DNA of 64,000 nucleotides from positions 2,418,001 through 2,482,000 of the forward strand of contig NZ_AP022584.1 of the NCBI RefSeq assembly GCF_010731675.1, given 5' to 3'. The stretch's first letter is position 1. Each line of letters opens with the position of its first letter. The translations under genes and the position numbers were made by a program. Source of the DNA: Mycobacterium marseillense. Its GTDB lineage: Bacteria; Actinomycetota; Actinomycetes; Mycobacteriales; Mycobacteriaceae. Of the stretch, positions 45,801 through 53,645 are shown piece by piece. The notes below the pieces were generated by a model. It was not told where the DNA came from. It saw only the letters and a program-made list of their open reading frames with translations, and ran no database searches.

Positions 45801-45979
45801 AACGTCGGCAACACTTTGATGGCGACGTTTCGCCCGAGCGCGGTCTCGCGGCATCGATACACCACCCCGGCGGCGCCTCGAGCGATCTGGCGCGCGTTGT
45901 CGAATCCGGCGGCAGCCAACTCCGCGACGATGTCGCTCGGTCCCGGCGCCCGGGGGCGAGCCTTGGGTCTTTCAGCCAT
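42857..45979 (-). CDS. Ser/Thr protein kinase with extracytoplasmic Kelch propeller
   Basis: A 1040-residue sensor kinase. The catalytic domain (about 15-285) has Lys55 in VAIKVL, H147-R-D149 in LHRDIKPANVL and D167-F-G169. The glycine loop reads IARGAAGVV, with Ala for the first Gly of GxGxxG. A Pro/Ala-rich segment (300-410) leads to one membrane helix (about 421-445), then roughly ten Kelch-like repeats (pattern W-x-FGG or VxGG...TxEVFDG...W) to the end, forming one or two propellers outside the membrane. The gene converges with the FHA exporter with a 7-base gap and may regulate it. Confidence 0.9.
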   Translation of the reverse strand: MAERPKARPRAPGPSDIVAELAAAGFDNARQIARGAAGVVYRCRETALGRNVAIKVLPTFVDDESRERFLREGYAMGGLSGHPNIVNILRVGITAGGRPYIVMSYCAAGSLGLRVQREGSIAWPEAVRIGVKLCGALETAHLTGTLHRDIKPANVLVNDYGEPQLTDFGTAHVAGGYETASGLFSGTVDFLAPEVMTGDPATVETDVYSLGATLYALIAGNAAYERRSGEDLLAQYTRIRSTRVPDLRPNGIPDAVCAAVEKAMLFDPAERPASAAEFGRGLQESMRRNGLKPDSMAITAAAAGSGRIARPVPRPPRIAKPGPRIAGPDSATSLMNALSDRTTSTPPLPPPPAGRQPPGRAPAASHHAADARRPNPATPNTSEPTQAIAEQTSVTDAIAPRGLAAGAVAWMKPSKTKRNRATAALIAVGIVVAALVLGTGVYVLLTQGKRHPQAAASQPSQTSVKWQPITNARIARDAAATTQADGTIWIFGGIGSDHAVVANHEGYDPVIDSWKSGDDLAVPVQHAMSVTWQGNPIVLGGWRVAGTQKVASDQVWRVVNSHWVEMPHMLQPRAAAAAAVVGDRIVVTGGVDANGGLLNSTEIFDGNAWTPAAPIPTPRQMLAAASDGKLMYTVGGTSGNSDLVAFEAYDPAAKTWTKLPDLPQPRSDLGVAIADRRLVAAGGQSAGQVLKSVAVFDLSAKTWDGLPDMATARHGMAVDAVGKSVYAIGGSTGVGDDQVTATAEALQLPPRLTQPAAQWRSLPDAPTPRLMTAWTVLGDKIWIMGGLRDGAALQTVESYDPRTGAWQTQPPLPVPLHHAAAATYRNEVVVLGGASGDLTQASTKVFALRGGNWVELPGLTHARAAPAAAVVGDKLVVAGGQNAKQLVPQTEVFDGSSWRDASNMPTPREHLAAASDGTYLYAVGGRFLSADKNSAAFERFDPQAGTWTKLVDMPTPRGSYGATFIDGRVVAVGGEEPTQVLGVAEMYDIADAKWTTLPPLPTPRHAEAVATVGNTIYCIGGANRPTHEGPVATVEALDFL

Positions 45980-46130
45980 TTCGTGGCCTCAACTTCCCAG
46001 GCAACTGATGAATCGAGTCAAGCGTAGCGAACATGGACGCGGTGCTGAATGGTTCCGCTGAGGATCGTTGCGCAGCCACTTCGCCGCGGGCACTGGTGCA
46101 GCCCGCCGGCACCGAGCAAGACTGGCAGCT

Positions 46131-46571
46131 ATGAGTTTCGTGGAGGAAAAGGTGCTCCCGCGGCTGCTCCGGGTGCACGACACCGTGTATCGGAAGACAA
46201 ACGGCTGGATCGGTCACCGCGCACTGTGGATACCGAGCCTGCTGCTGCATACCGTTGGCGCGAAGACCGGTCAACAGCGCACGACGTCGCTGACCTACGC
46301 CCGCGACGGAGACAACTATCTGGTCGTCGCCTCCAAGGGAGGTGCGCCCCAGGCGCCCGGCTGGTACCACAACCTGAAGGCCGATGCCAACGTCGAGATC
46401 AACGTCGGCCCAAGGCGTTTCGCCGTCACCGCCCGACCGGTGCTGCCCGAGGACCCTGACTACTCGCGGCTGTGGCAGATCGTCAACGACAACAACCAGA
46501 ACCGCTACGTCGGATATCAGAAGCAGACGTCGCGACCCATCCCCGTCGTGGTCTTGCAGCCGAAACGCTAA
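46131..46571 (+). CDS. Ddn-family deazaflavin (F420)-dependent nitroreductase-like protein
   Basis: A 146-residue split-beta-barrel protein of the F420H2-dependent quinone reductase group. It has LLLHTVGAKTGQQRTTSLTY, then YLVVASKGGAPQAPGWYHNL and NVEINVGPRRFAV, all hallmark segments. Mycobacterial members reduce menaquinone and activate nitroimidazoles. The ATG at 46131 starts a typical N-terminus; the ribosome binding site is weak. The 151-base gap to the kinase gene is divergent and holds both promoters. Confidence 0.88.
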   Translation: MSFVEEKVLPRLLRVHDTVYRKTNGWIGHRALWIPSLLLHTVGAKTGQQRTTSLTYARDGDNYLVVASKGGAPQAPGWYHNLKADANVEINVGPRRFAVTARPVLPEDPDYSRLWQIVNDNNQNRYVGYQKQTSRPIPVVVLQPKR

Positions 46572-46717
46572 CAGCGGCACGCCTTGCCCGAGCGCCCTCA
46601 AGGCCGACGACGGCGTCGGCACGTTTGAAATCCGCCAGTCGGGATACGCCTCAGCAATGGCCGATCAAGCGGCTGCTGCCGCCTGTCGACCACAGCACCC
46701 TAGGGAAGGAGTTGGGC

Positions 46718-47179
46718 ATGATGCTCTCCACGGTCGCCATGAAAGCGACGGCAGCTGCCGCGGGCATCGCGACGGCAGGAATCCTGATGGCGTCGCCGGC
46801 GTTGGCGGACCCCCAAACCGTCGCGTTCGGCCAGTCCGCAGAGATTCCCAGCGCAAACGGCGCAGAAGCCATCAACTACACCGTGAACAACCTGCAGCCC
46901 AGCGGTCACAACGACGGCATCTGGTACTCCGATGTCACGGCCACAGGTGTACGCGGTAACGCGACGCCGGTCATTGCCGACTTCAACGCGCGTGCGGTCA
47001 ACAGCTCCACCTACGCCGTGATGAAGGGGCACGAAGTGGACGGCCTGCCTAACCAACCGATCGCGCCGGGCGCCCAGGCAACCGGGCGGCTGTACTTCGA
47101 CGTTCGAGGCGGCACGGCCCCGGACAGCGTGGTCTACCGGGATGCCGCCGGCGTCGACAAGGTCGTCTGGAAAAGCTAA
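46718..47179 (+). CDS. MPT63-like DUF1942 secreted protein
   Basis: A 153-residue exported protein. The signal peptide is MMLSTVAMKATAAAAGIATA with likely cleavage after PALA. The mature domain is an immunoglobulin-like beta sandwich family including MPT63 (Rv1926c), with features ADPQTVAFGQSAEI, NYTVNNLQPSGHNDGIWYSD, ATGRLYFDVRGG and PDSVVYRD. AAGGAG lies 6 bases before the first of two ATG codons. The function is unknown; MPT63 is a major culture-filtrate protein. Confidence 0.88.
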   Translation: MMLSTVAMKATAAAAGIATAGILMASPALADPQTVAFGQSAEIPSANGAEAINYTVNNLQPSGHNDGIWYSDVTATGVRGNATPVIADFNARAVNSSTYAVMKGHEVDGLPNQPIAPGAQATGRLYFDVRGGTAPDSVVYRDAAGVDKVVWKS

Positions 47180-47194
47180 CGGCGCCAACGCCGT
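47179..47194 (+). terminator. Short hairpin after the MPT63-like gene
   Basis: ACGGCG at 47179-47184 and CGCCGT at 47189-47194 form a 6-pair stem with a 4-base loop overlapping the stop codon's last base. No T tail follows. Weak evidence for termination. Confidence 0.35.
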
Positions 47195-47303
47195 AGCGGG
47201 TTTCGCCCCGACGCAGCCACTTTAGTCCTAGCGCATCGAGCAGCGTGAGGCCGCGTTCGGCCTTACGCGGGCTCATGTCGGCTGAAGTCTGCTGCAGGGC
47301 ACG

Positions 47304-47771
47304 ATGTCTCTCATGGTCGCCGTCTACCGCGCGCCGATGCGATCCCGCAACGATGCCGTCGACCCACAAGCTGCCATCGATCGCGCTCGGCGGCTCGGCC
47401 TGTGCGGCTTCGGGCAATACGTGGATCGGTCGGGCGAACAGGAGCGGCTTGCCCGCCGGGTCGGCCGATTCGCCGATCTCGACGACGGCTCGTTTGTGTG
47501 GACCCGCGACACCGACGGGTGGTTCTGGTTGGGCCGCATCGCCGGGCCGTACTTCTATGACGCCGACGAGACGGCCGCGGCAGTGGATTTGGTGCACGTA
47601 AGACCGTGCGAGTGGCTGTCGTCACCGATGCCCGAGCAGGATGTGCCGTCCGCCGTCATCGCCACATTCGGCCGCGGTGGACGGAACTTCCAGGAAATCC
47701 ACCACCGATCGATCGGCGTGCAGACACCAAGGATTTGGGATGCTCGCAGGAATCAGCCCACAGACGACTAG
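47304..47771 (+). CDS. Conserved hypothetical protein
   Basis: A 155-residue protein with QAAIDRARRLGLCGFGQYVD, then FVWTRDTDGWFWLGRIAGPYFYD and VDLVHVRPCEW, ending DARRNQPTDD. The second part has alternating strands like the small beta-barrel or PUA-like modules of modification-dependent nucleases, but no firm assignment is possible. It converges with ssrA. Confidence 0.55.
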   Translation: MSLMVAVYRAPMRSRNDAVDPQAAIDRARRLGLCGFGQYVDRSGEQERLARRVGRFADLDDGSFVWTRDTDGWFWLGRIAGPYFYDADETAAAVDLVHVRPCEWLSSPMPEQDVPSAVIATFGRGGRNFQEIHHRSIGVQTPRIWDARRNQPTDD

Positions 47772-47832
47772 CCGAACCTGCAGACCGCGGACGGCTCAAG
47801 CGCTACGAGCTGTGCCGAAGATGAGCCCAAAA

Positions 47833-47875
47833 AGGAAGCAGGTCAGGCGCGATAACACCGCCTGACCTGCTTCTT
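47833..47875 (-). terminator. Intrinsic terminator of ssrA
   Basis: A 17-position stem with arms around AAGCAGGTCAGGCG (47836-47849) and CGCCTGACCTGCTT (47859-47872), loop of 9. On the minus strand it is followed by CCTTTTT and lies 7 bases after the tmRNA 3' end. It is a strong canonical terminator, rarer in mycobacteria than tail-less types. Confidence 0.88.
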
Positions 47876-47881
47876 GCTTTG

Positions 47882-48246
47882 TGGAGCTGCCGGGAATCGA
47901 ACCCGGGTCCTACGGCATTCCCTCAAGACTTCTCCGTGCGCAGTTCGCTATGCCTCTACTCGGATCTCCCGGTCACGCGAACAAGCCGAGATGACGATCC
48001 CAGTCGCTGTTGGTGTCCCGACAAGTCCCGCGACCGGACTCATCGGTGGATCCCTCTAGCTGACGCCAGGGTCCGGGTCGAGGGCGTTCCCGGTCTGACG
48101 GACTAGCTGTCGCTTAGGCAGCGAGAGCGTAGTCGCGCTGATGTGAATCGGCGCTTATCTGTTTGCAACGACGCTTACGGTGGTCGGTTGCCTGCACCGG
48201 CACGCTTCCCTTGATTCGATGCGCGAAGTCGAAACCTTTCAGCCCC
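47882..48246 (-). ncRNA. ssrA: tmRNA (ssrA), tag peptide ADSHQRDYALAA
   Basis: Transfer-messenger RNA that rescues stalled ribosomes and tags nascent chains. On the minus strand the 5' end GGGGCTGAAAGGTTTCGACT pairs with the 3' end CAGCTCC plus discriminator A, and the T arm GGTTCGATTCCCGG precedes it. The reading frame within encodes ADSHQRDYALAA followed by TAA, the tag I remember for M. tuberculosis. CCA is not encoded. The mature length of 365 is as expected. The partner smpB is at 50035-50544. Confidence 0.97.
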
Positions 48247-48268
48247 TCGCACCCGCCGACTTTCGGCA

Positions 48269-48295
48269 GGAATATCAATGGTACCTGCCTATCAA
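48269..48295 (-). promoter_or_regulatory. Candidate ssrA promoter
   Basis: On the minus strand TTGATA (48290-48295) and TATTCC (48269-48274) are 15 bases apart, upstream of the tmRNA 5' end with about 22 bases between. This would give a short leader to be removed by RNase P. Spacing is shorter than ideal, so the call is tentative. Confidence 0.35.
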
Positions 48296-48332
48296 CCAGC
48301 GGCAACGGGATTATCTTCCCGCCGGGCTGCGA

Positions 48333-49178
48333 TCAGATCACGAAGTTGAGGTGCTCGACGATCTGGGCGGCGACGTCCTGGTCGCCACCGAGTTCGACGT
48401 CTTGGCGTCGTGCCGGGCACATCGGGCGCCCGCCGGCCAGCCTGGTGAACTGCAGCCCGTCCAGCCGGATGGTCGTGGAAGGTCCCTGTCCCGCGAAATC
48501 GTCGACGACGGCGGCGCGGCCGTCGACGCTGACCCGGATGGTGCGGGCCAGCGGGCCGGTGAGGTCGAACTGGACGCGCGAACCCGCGGGGGCCTTGGCC
48601 AGCCTGCCCACCACGTAACCCATCGTCGCGGCGATCTCGTCGACGGCGAGCGAGGCCGCGGGGCCGGCGAGCTCGTCGTCGGAGGGCGGCCGCTCCAAGG
48701 CCACGCGGATGTCCTGCTCGTGCATCCAGCAGTCGAACACCCGGATCCGCATGAATCGGCCGTAGGAATCCGGGCCCGTAGGGGTCGCCGTCACCGCGTC
48801 CCATTCCTCGCCGGACAGGGCCGTCAGGGCCGCGCGTCGATCGTCGGTGATCGCCCTGAAGCTTTCCAGCACATCGGCATCGGCGTGCGCGCCCAGATGG
48901 CGAACCCAGCACTCGTTCATCGCCCCGATGTCGTTGCGCACGTGCCCCAGCGCCTTGACGTCGATGTCGGGCTGGGGTGCGGCGATGCCGGCGAGGAAGG
49001 ACTCGGTGCCGATCATGTGGGACACCAGGGCTTTGACGTCCCAGCCCGGCAACGGGCTCGTGGCCCGCCAGTCCGCCTCGGACAAGCCCGCCAACAGCGC
49101 GTCGAGGTCGTCCCAGACGGCGAACAAACCGGAGAGCACGGCGGACTTGTCGAGCTTGGTGACGGGGCGATCGGCCAT
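48333..49178 (-). CDS. Maleylpyruvate isomerase/DinB-like mycothiol-dependent family protein
   Basis: A 281-residue protein of the MDMPI (TIGR03083) family. The N-terminal DinB-like four-helix bundle begins DKSAVLSGLFAVWDDLDALL and contains the metal His in LVSHMIGTESF and CWMHEQDIR, followed by a C-terminal MDMPI domain with FDLTGPLARTIRVSVDGRA and FTRLAGGR. Members bind a divalent metal and use mycothiol. It lies immediately upstream of ssrA; Rv3099c is in the same position in M. tuberculosis (from memory). Confidence 0.88.
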   Translation of the reverse strand: MADRPVTKLDKSAVLSGLFAVWDDLDALLAGLSEADWRATSPLPGWDVKALVSHMIGTESFLAGIAAPQPDIDVKALGHVRNDIGAMNECWVRHLGAHADADVLESFRAITDDRRAALTALSGEEWDAVTATPTGPDSYGRFMRIRVFDCWMHEQDIRVALERPPSDDELAGPAASLAVDEIAATMGYVVGRLAKAPAGSRVQFDLTGPLARTIRVSVDGRAAVVDDFAGQGPSTTIRLDGLQFTRLAGGRPMCPARRQDVELGGDQDVAAQIVEHLNFVI

Positions 49179-49195
49179 GGTCGGATCGTAGGCGG

Positions 49196-49981
49196 TCAGG
49201 ACGACGCGATCATCGCCACGGACCCCATGGCCAGCACCATGCCGAACCCCTGCCAGCGGGTCACCCGCTCGCGCAGCACGACCATCGCCAACACGACCGT
49301 CGCCGCCGGATACAGCGAGATCAGGATGCTGGCCAGCGACAGCAACCAGGTGTGCAGGGCCGCCAGCATGGTGATGTTGGCGAAAATGTCCAGGACGGCG
49401 ACGGCCACCGCCAACCGCAGCGGCTTCCCGCGCGGCATCTTCAGGTTCTGGCTGGATGCGGCCATCACGAAGATCACCAGGCTGGCCGCCACTCGGGCGA
49501 AGACCAGGGGCCACAGCTTGGAGACGTGAGGCGCCTGGTGCAGGAACACCAGGTTCAGTCCCATCGCCGAGCCCGCCACGACGGTCAGCCAGGCCACCTT
49601 GGGGGTGAACCGATACGGGGTGCCCTCGACGGGGGCCTCGCGGCTGACCAGCATGACCGCCCCCAGCGCCAGCACGACGCCCACCAGGGCCGCCTGCCCC
49701 GGCCGCTCCCCCAGGGCCATACCCACCGCGACGGGCACCGCCGCGTTCAGGACGGCGGCCAGCGGTGAGACGACCGAGATCGGACCGGAGCCCAGCGCCG
49801 CAAAGAACGCCCACATGCCGAAGGCCATGCCGATTCCGTACAGGGTGCCCCACAAAACGGCCCCGAAATGAATAGGGCCACCGACGAAGATGGCCATCAC
49901 ACCGAGTAAGACTGTCTCGATCGGATAAGCGACCAACATGACGCGCAGCGCGGCCACTCGCCGAGCTGCGACACCGCCCAC
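49196..49981 (-). CDS. EamA-family DMT transporter
   Basis: A membrane protein with at least nine hydrophobic segments and the two EamA halves (SPLAAVLNAAVPVAVGMALGE and SLYPAATVVLAMVVLRE). From GTG 49981 it is 261 residues, but the frame upstream reads IGAAYAQLSAVTYGVSDF, the usual first helix, and stays open to a CTG at 50036-50038 that overlaps the smpB stop. AAAGGG lies 7 bases before that CTG, so a CTG start giving 280 residues is likely. It separates smpB from the maleylpyruvate isomerase gene, unlike M. tuberculosis. The substrate is unknown. Confidence 0.85.
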   Translation of the reverse strand: MGGVAARRVAALRVMLVAYPIETVLLGVMAIFVGGPIHFGAVLWGTLYGIGMAFGMWAFFAALGSGPISVVSPLAAVLNAAVPVAVGMALGERPGQAALVGVVLALGAVMLVSREAPVEGTPYRFTPKVAWLTVVAGSAMGLNLVFLHQAPHVSKLWPLVFARVAASLVIFVMAASSQNLKMPRGKPLRLAVAVAVLDIFANITMLAALHTWLLSLASILISLYPAATVVLAMVVLRERVTRWQGFGMVLAMGSVAMIASS

Positions 49982-50034
49982 AAAGTCGCTGACGCCGTAA
50001 GTGACGGCCGACAGCTGGGCGTAAGCGGCCCCGA

Positions 50035-50544
50035 TCAGGTCATGCCCTTTGCTCGGCGGCCCAGTTCACGAACCACCTCGCGCTGTGCGTCGCGCTGGGC
50101 CATGTCCTGGCGCTTGTCGTAAGCCCTTTTGCCGCGCGCAAGGGCAAGTTCGACCTTGACCTTGCCCTCGGAGAAATACAGAGACAGCGGCATCAAGGCG
50201 AGGTTACCATCTCGAATCTTGCCGACCAGCCTGTCAATTTGTTGCCGATGTAACAACAACTTTCGGTTGCGCCGCGGCTCGTGATTGGTCCAGCTACCGT
50301 GCTGATACTCCGCAATGTACAAGTTGCGCAACCACACTTCGCCGTCGTCGATCGTTGCGAACGCGTCAGCCAACGAGGCTTGCCCTTCGCGCAGGCTTTT
50401 GACCTCGGTGCCTTGCAACGCCACCCCGGCCTCGAACGTTTCGATGATCGAATAGTTGTGCCGCGCTTTGCGATTGGTGGCCACAATTTGTTTGCTGCCA
50501 CCTTTGCCGTCCGCCGCCTTGGCCCGGCCGGATCCCTTGGACAT
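50035..50544 (-). CDS. smpB: SsrA-binding protein SmpB
   Basis: A 169-residue RNA-binding protein that delivers tmRNA to stalled ribosomes. Motifs are VATNRKARHNYSIIETFEAG, LQGTEVKSLREGQASL and EYQHGSWTNHEPRRNRKLLLH, with a basic C-terminal tail ending GRRAKGMT that enters the decoding centre. A Lys/Gly-rich N-terminal extension of about 20 residues is present. It lies 2 bases after ftsX. Close linkage to ssrA supports coordinated function. Confidence 0.97.
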   Translation of the reverse strand: MSKGSGRAKAADGKGGSKQIVATNRKARHNYSIIETFEAGVALQGTEVKSLREGQASLADAFATIDDGEVWLRNLYIAEYQHGSWTNHEPRRNRKLLLHRQQIDRLVGKIRDGNLALMPLSLYFSEGKVKVELALARGKRAYDKRQDMAQRDAQREVVRELGRRAKGMT

Positions 50545-50546
50545 AG

Positions 50547-51440
50547 CTACCGCCGGATATAGAGGCGCAAGGTCGCGTACGCCGTCAGGGCCGCCATCGA
50601 CACGCCGAGCAGGAACAGCCACGGCGAGATATAGAGGATGTCGGCGTAGTCGACCTTGGCGATCAGGTGAGCTTGGTAGAACTGGCTCAGCGCGTTGTCC
50701 AGGAACAAGGCCCGCACCAACATCAGGCCGACGACCGCGATGGCGACACCGATGGACGCGGCCAGCATCGCCTCCACCAGGAAGGGCAGCTGGGTGTACC
50801 ACCGGCTGGCGCCGACCAGCCGCATGATCCCGATCTCGGTGCGTCGCGTGTAGGCCGCGACCTGCACCATGTTGGCGATCAACAGGATTGCCCCGACGGC
50901 CTGCACCAGCGCGACGGCGAACGCGGCATCCCGCAACCCGTCGAGCACCGCGAACAGCCGGTCGATGAGGTCCTTCTCGTTGAGGATGCTGCGCACCCCG
51001 GGCTGACCCTGCATCGCGGCATCGAATTCCGCGTGCTGTTCGGGGTTGTTCAGTTTGACGATGAACGACGCGGGAAACGAGTCCTTCCCCGCGACATCCT
51101 TGAACTCCGGGAACTTCTTGATGGCGTCGTTGTAGGCGTCCTGACGGTTGACGAAGCGCACCGACTTGACGTCTTGTCGCGCATCGACCTTGTCGCGCAG
51201 CGCCTTACACGGAGCGGACGAGCACGTCGCATCGTTGGCGGAGATGTCGTCGGTGAGGAAGACCTGCGTCTCGACGCGGTCGAGATAGATCTCCCGGGAG
51301 TTGTCGGCCAGCCGGACCACCAGCAGGCCGCCGCCGAACAGCCCGATCGAGATGGCGGTCGTCAGGATCATCGCCGCCGTCATCGTGACGTTGCGGCGAA
51401 GCCCGGTCAGGACCTCGTTGAGCAGGAAGCCAAAGCGCAC
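50547..51440 (-). CDS. ftsX: Cell division protein FtsX
   Basis: A 297-residue inner-membrane protein with one N-terminal helix ([19 protein letters not shown]), a large extracellular domain to about residue 170 with the pair of Cys in [11 protein letters not shown], then three helices around [20 protein letters not shown] and the [15 protein letters not shown] coupling motif. It forms a complex with FtsE that controls peptidoglycan hydrolases such as RipC. Its length equals that recalled for M. tuberculosis. It directly follows ftsE with no gap. Confidence 0.97.
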   Translation of the reverse strand: MRFGFLLNEVLTGLRRNVTMTAAMILTTAISIGLFGGGLLVVRLADNSREIYLDRVETQVFLTDDISANDATCSSAPCKALRDKVDARQDVKSVRFVNRQDAYNDAIKKFPEFKDVAGKDSFPASFIVKLNNPEQHAEFDAAMQGQPGVRSILNEKDLIDRLFAVLDGLRDAAFAVALVQAVGAILLIANMVQVAAYTRRTEIGIMRLVGASRWYTQLPFLVEAMLAASIGVAIAVVGLMLVRALFLDNALSQFYQAHLIAKVDYADILYISPWLFLLGVSMAALTAYATLRLYIRR

Positions 51441-52133
51441 TTAGCGGTCCATCCCGTAGATGCCGCGCTGCTCGTCCCGCACCAGCCTGCCCAACGACAG
51501 CTCGACGACGCGCTGGCGCATCGAGTCGACGATGTGATGGTCGTGCGTCGCCATCAACACCGTCGTGCCCGTGCGGTTGATCCGCTCCAACAAATCCATG
51601 ATGTCCTTACTGGTATCTGGGTCGAGGTTGCCCGTCGGCTCGTCCGCCAGCAGGACCAGCGGCCGGTTGACGAACGCGCGGGCGATCGCCACCCGCTGCT
51701 GTTCACCACCGGACAGCTCGTGGGGCAGCCGATTCGCCTTGCCGGACAGGCCGACGGTGTCCAGCACGTCGGGCACCACCCGGTTGATCGCCTCGGTTCG
51801 TTTGCCGATCACTTCCAGGGCGAACGCGACGTTCTCGTAGACCGTCTTTTGCTGCAGCAGGCGGAAGTCCTGGAAAACGCAGCCGATGACCTGGCGCAGC
51901 CGCGGGATGTGCCGCCCGCGCAGCTTGTTGACGTGGAACTTTGACACCCGGACGTCGCCGGCCGACGGGGTTTCCGCGCCCAGCAGCAGGCGCATGAACG
52001 TCGACTTGCCCGAGCCCGACGGGCCGATCAGGAAGACGAATTCACCCTTGTCGATCTTGACGTTGACGTCCTCCAGCGCCGGGCGCGCCGACGCTTTGTA
52101 CTTCTTGCTGACGTGGTCCAGGGTGATCATCAC
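51441..52133 (-). CDS. ftsE: Cell division ATP-binding protein FtsE
   Basis: A 230-residue ABC ATPase. Walker A is GPSGSGKST near residue 37, the Q-loop is VFQDFRLL, the signature is LSGGEQQRV, Walker B is [13 protein letters not shown] and the switch His is in ATHDHHIV. It couples ATP hydrolysis to FtsX and thereby to septal peptidoglycan cleavage. First of the tight ftsE-ftsX-smpB series. Confidence 0.97.
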   Translation of the reverse strand: MMITLDHVSKKYKASARPALEDVNVKIDKGEFVFLIGPSGSGKSTFMRLLLGAETPSAGDVRVSKFHVNKLRGRHIPRLRQVIGCVFQDFRLLQQKTVYENVAFALEVIGKRTEAINRVVPDVLDTVGLSGKANRLPHELSGGEQQRVAIARAFVNRPLVLLADEPTGNLDPDTSKDIMDLLERINRTGTTVLMATHDHHIVDSMRQRVVELSLGRLVRDEQRGIYGMDR

Positions 52134-52173
52134 GGCACGCCAGTGTAGCGGTGATTTTCGCTGGCAGGCGAAG

Positions 52174-52662
52174 TCAACGGGCCGGGGGCGGCGTAGTGGG
52201 GGTCGGGCCGGGGCCCGGCTGCGGTTGCTCCGGCGTCGGTGTGGGCGGCGAGGTACTGGGCGGGCAGAACGGTGCCGGCAGCACGCACGGCAGCTGCGGC
52301 AACTGGAACGGCGGCGTGGTGGTGGTCGTGGTCACCGGCGGCGGCGGCGGCGGTGGCGGAGGCGGCGTGGTCGTCGGGGTCGGCGTATAGGTCACGGTGG
52401 CCGGGGGCTGCTGCACCCGGCTGCGCGGCACCCACGTGTAGTTGGGGTCGGGCACGAACCCCGGCGGCACCATTTGTTGGGCCGGGGGCTTGGGCGCCGG
52501 TTCCGGGCGGTAGGTGTCGTAGACCCACCACACCACGAAGAACGCGATGATCAGCACGAACGTCGACGTGCGCATCCGCCCGCCGAAGACGTAGTTCGGC
52601 CACCGGTGTTCGGCATCCGTGTCGTCGCCGCGCTTCTCGAGGATGTTCAGGGTGAACTTCAC
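52174..52662 (-). CDS. Proline-rich single-pass membrane protein
   Basis: A 162-residue protein. A cytoplasmic N-terminus ([20 protein letters not shown]) is followed by one membrane helix ([20 protein letters not shown]) and a long extracytoplasmic Pro/Thr tail with a run of ten prolines. It occupies the position of Rv3103c between mscS and ftsE, and its start overlaps the mscS stop by 4 bases. The role is unknown; the location suggests a link to cell envelope growth. Confidence 0.8.
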   Translation of the reverse strand: MKFTLNILEKRGDDTDAEHRWPNYVFGGRMRTSTFVLIIAFFVVWWVYDTYRPEPAPKPPAQQMVPPGFVPDPNYTWVPRSRVQQPPATVTYTPTPTTTPPPPPPPPPPVTTTTTTPPFQLPQLPCVLPAPFCPPSTSPPTPTPEQPQPGPGPTPTTPPPAR

Positions 52663-53645
52663 CGCTTGTGCCCCGCACCTTGGACTTCATCGTCGGTTTG
52701 CTGTTCGGCGGCCTGGGCGGCCGGGACGGCCGGGTCCTCGACGAGCCCCACCCGCGCGTCCGCCGCCGTCACGATTCCGACGCGAGCCAGCGCCCGGATG
52801 ACCATGACACGCAGCTGCCGACCGACCTCGAACTGCTTGCCGGGCAGGGTGCGGGCCACCAGACGCAGCGTGACGGTGTCGACGGCGATGCTTTCCACCC
52901 CCATCACGGTGGGCGCGTCCAGCAGCAACGCCCCCAGCACGGGGTTGTCCCTCGCCCGGTCGCATTCCTGGTGCAGAACCTCGTTGACCCGGTTCAGGTC
53001 GGCGCTGGTCGACACCGGGATGTCCACCACCGCGCGGGCCCAGTCCTTCGACAGGTTGACCACCTTGACGATCTGGCCGTTGGGAATGGTCAGCACCTCG
53101 CCGTCGGGCGAGCGCAGCCGGGTCACTCGCAACGTCACGTTTTCGACCGTGCCGCTGGCTTCGGTCGCGGCCACAACGGTCAGGGTGACCAGATCCCCGA
53201 AGCCGTACTGCCTCTCCATCAGGATGAAAAAACCGGACAACAGGTCTTTGACCAACTGTTGAGCGCCGAAACCCAGGGCGGCGCCGACCACGGTGGCCGG
53301 CGCGACCAGTCCCCCCACCGAAAACTGCAGGATGTCGGAGATCTGGAGCATGACCCAGATGCCGATGATGACGACCGACACCCAGGAGATCACCGAGGCC
53401 ACGGCCTGGCGGTGCTTGGACGCTTCCGAGCGCACCAGCGCGTCGCTTTCGGCGAACCCCAAGTTGAGCTGCCGGGTCACCTGCTGTGCCACCCAGTTGA
53501 CGAACCGGGCCGCCAGCACCGCGGCGATCAGCACCATGACGATCCGAAGACCCCTGGTGATGATCCATTCACCGAGTTCGCCCCGCCAGAAGTCGTGCCA
53601 GCGGTGCGTCATCGAGGCGGCAAGAACGCTTGTGTTATTCGTCAT
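52659..53645 (-). CDS. Small-conductance mechanosensitive channel (MscS family)
   Basis: A 328-residue membrane protein. Three helices ([38 protein letters not shown]; the pore helix [20 protein letters not shown]) precede the beta domain with [21 protein letters not shown] and [14 protein letters not shown], and the alpha/beta C-terminal domain. It opens under membrane tension to release solutes. Its start overlaps prfB by 11 bases. A charged tail with Ala and Gln ends the protein. Confidence 0.92.
   Translation of the reverse strand: MTNNTSVLAASMTHRWHDFWRGELGEWIITRGLRIVMVLIAAVLAARFVNWVAQQVTRQLNLGFAESDALVRSEASKHRQAVASVISWVSVVIIGIWVMLQISDILQFSVGGLVAPATVVGAALGFGAQQLVKDLLSGFFILMERQYGFGDLVTLTVVAATEASGTVENVTLRVTRLRSPDGEVLTIPNGQIVKVVNLSKDWARAVVDIPVSTSADLNRVNEVLHQECDRARDNPVLGALLLDAPTVMGVESIAVDTVTLRLVARTLPGKQFEVGRQLRVMVIRALARVGIVTAADARVGLVEDPAVPAAQAAEQQTDDEVQGAGHKR

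Noticed and set aside
52300..52400. Short tandem repeat of gcggtggc/ccgccac type
   Set aside because: It encodes the poly-proline run of the proline-rich membrane protein and is explained by coding.
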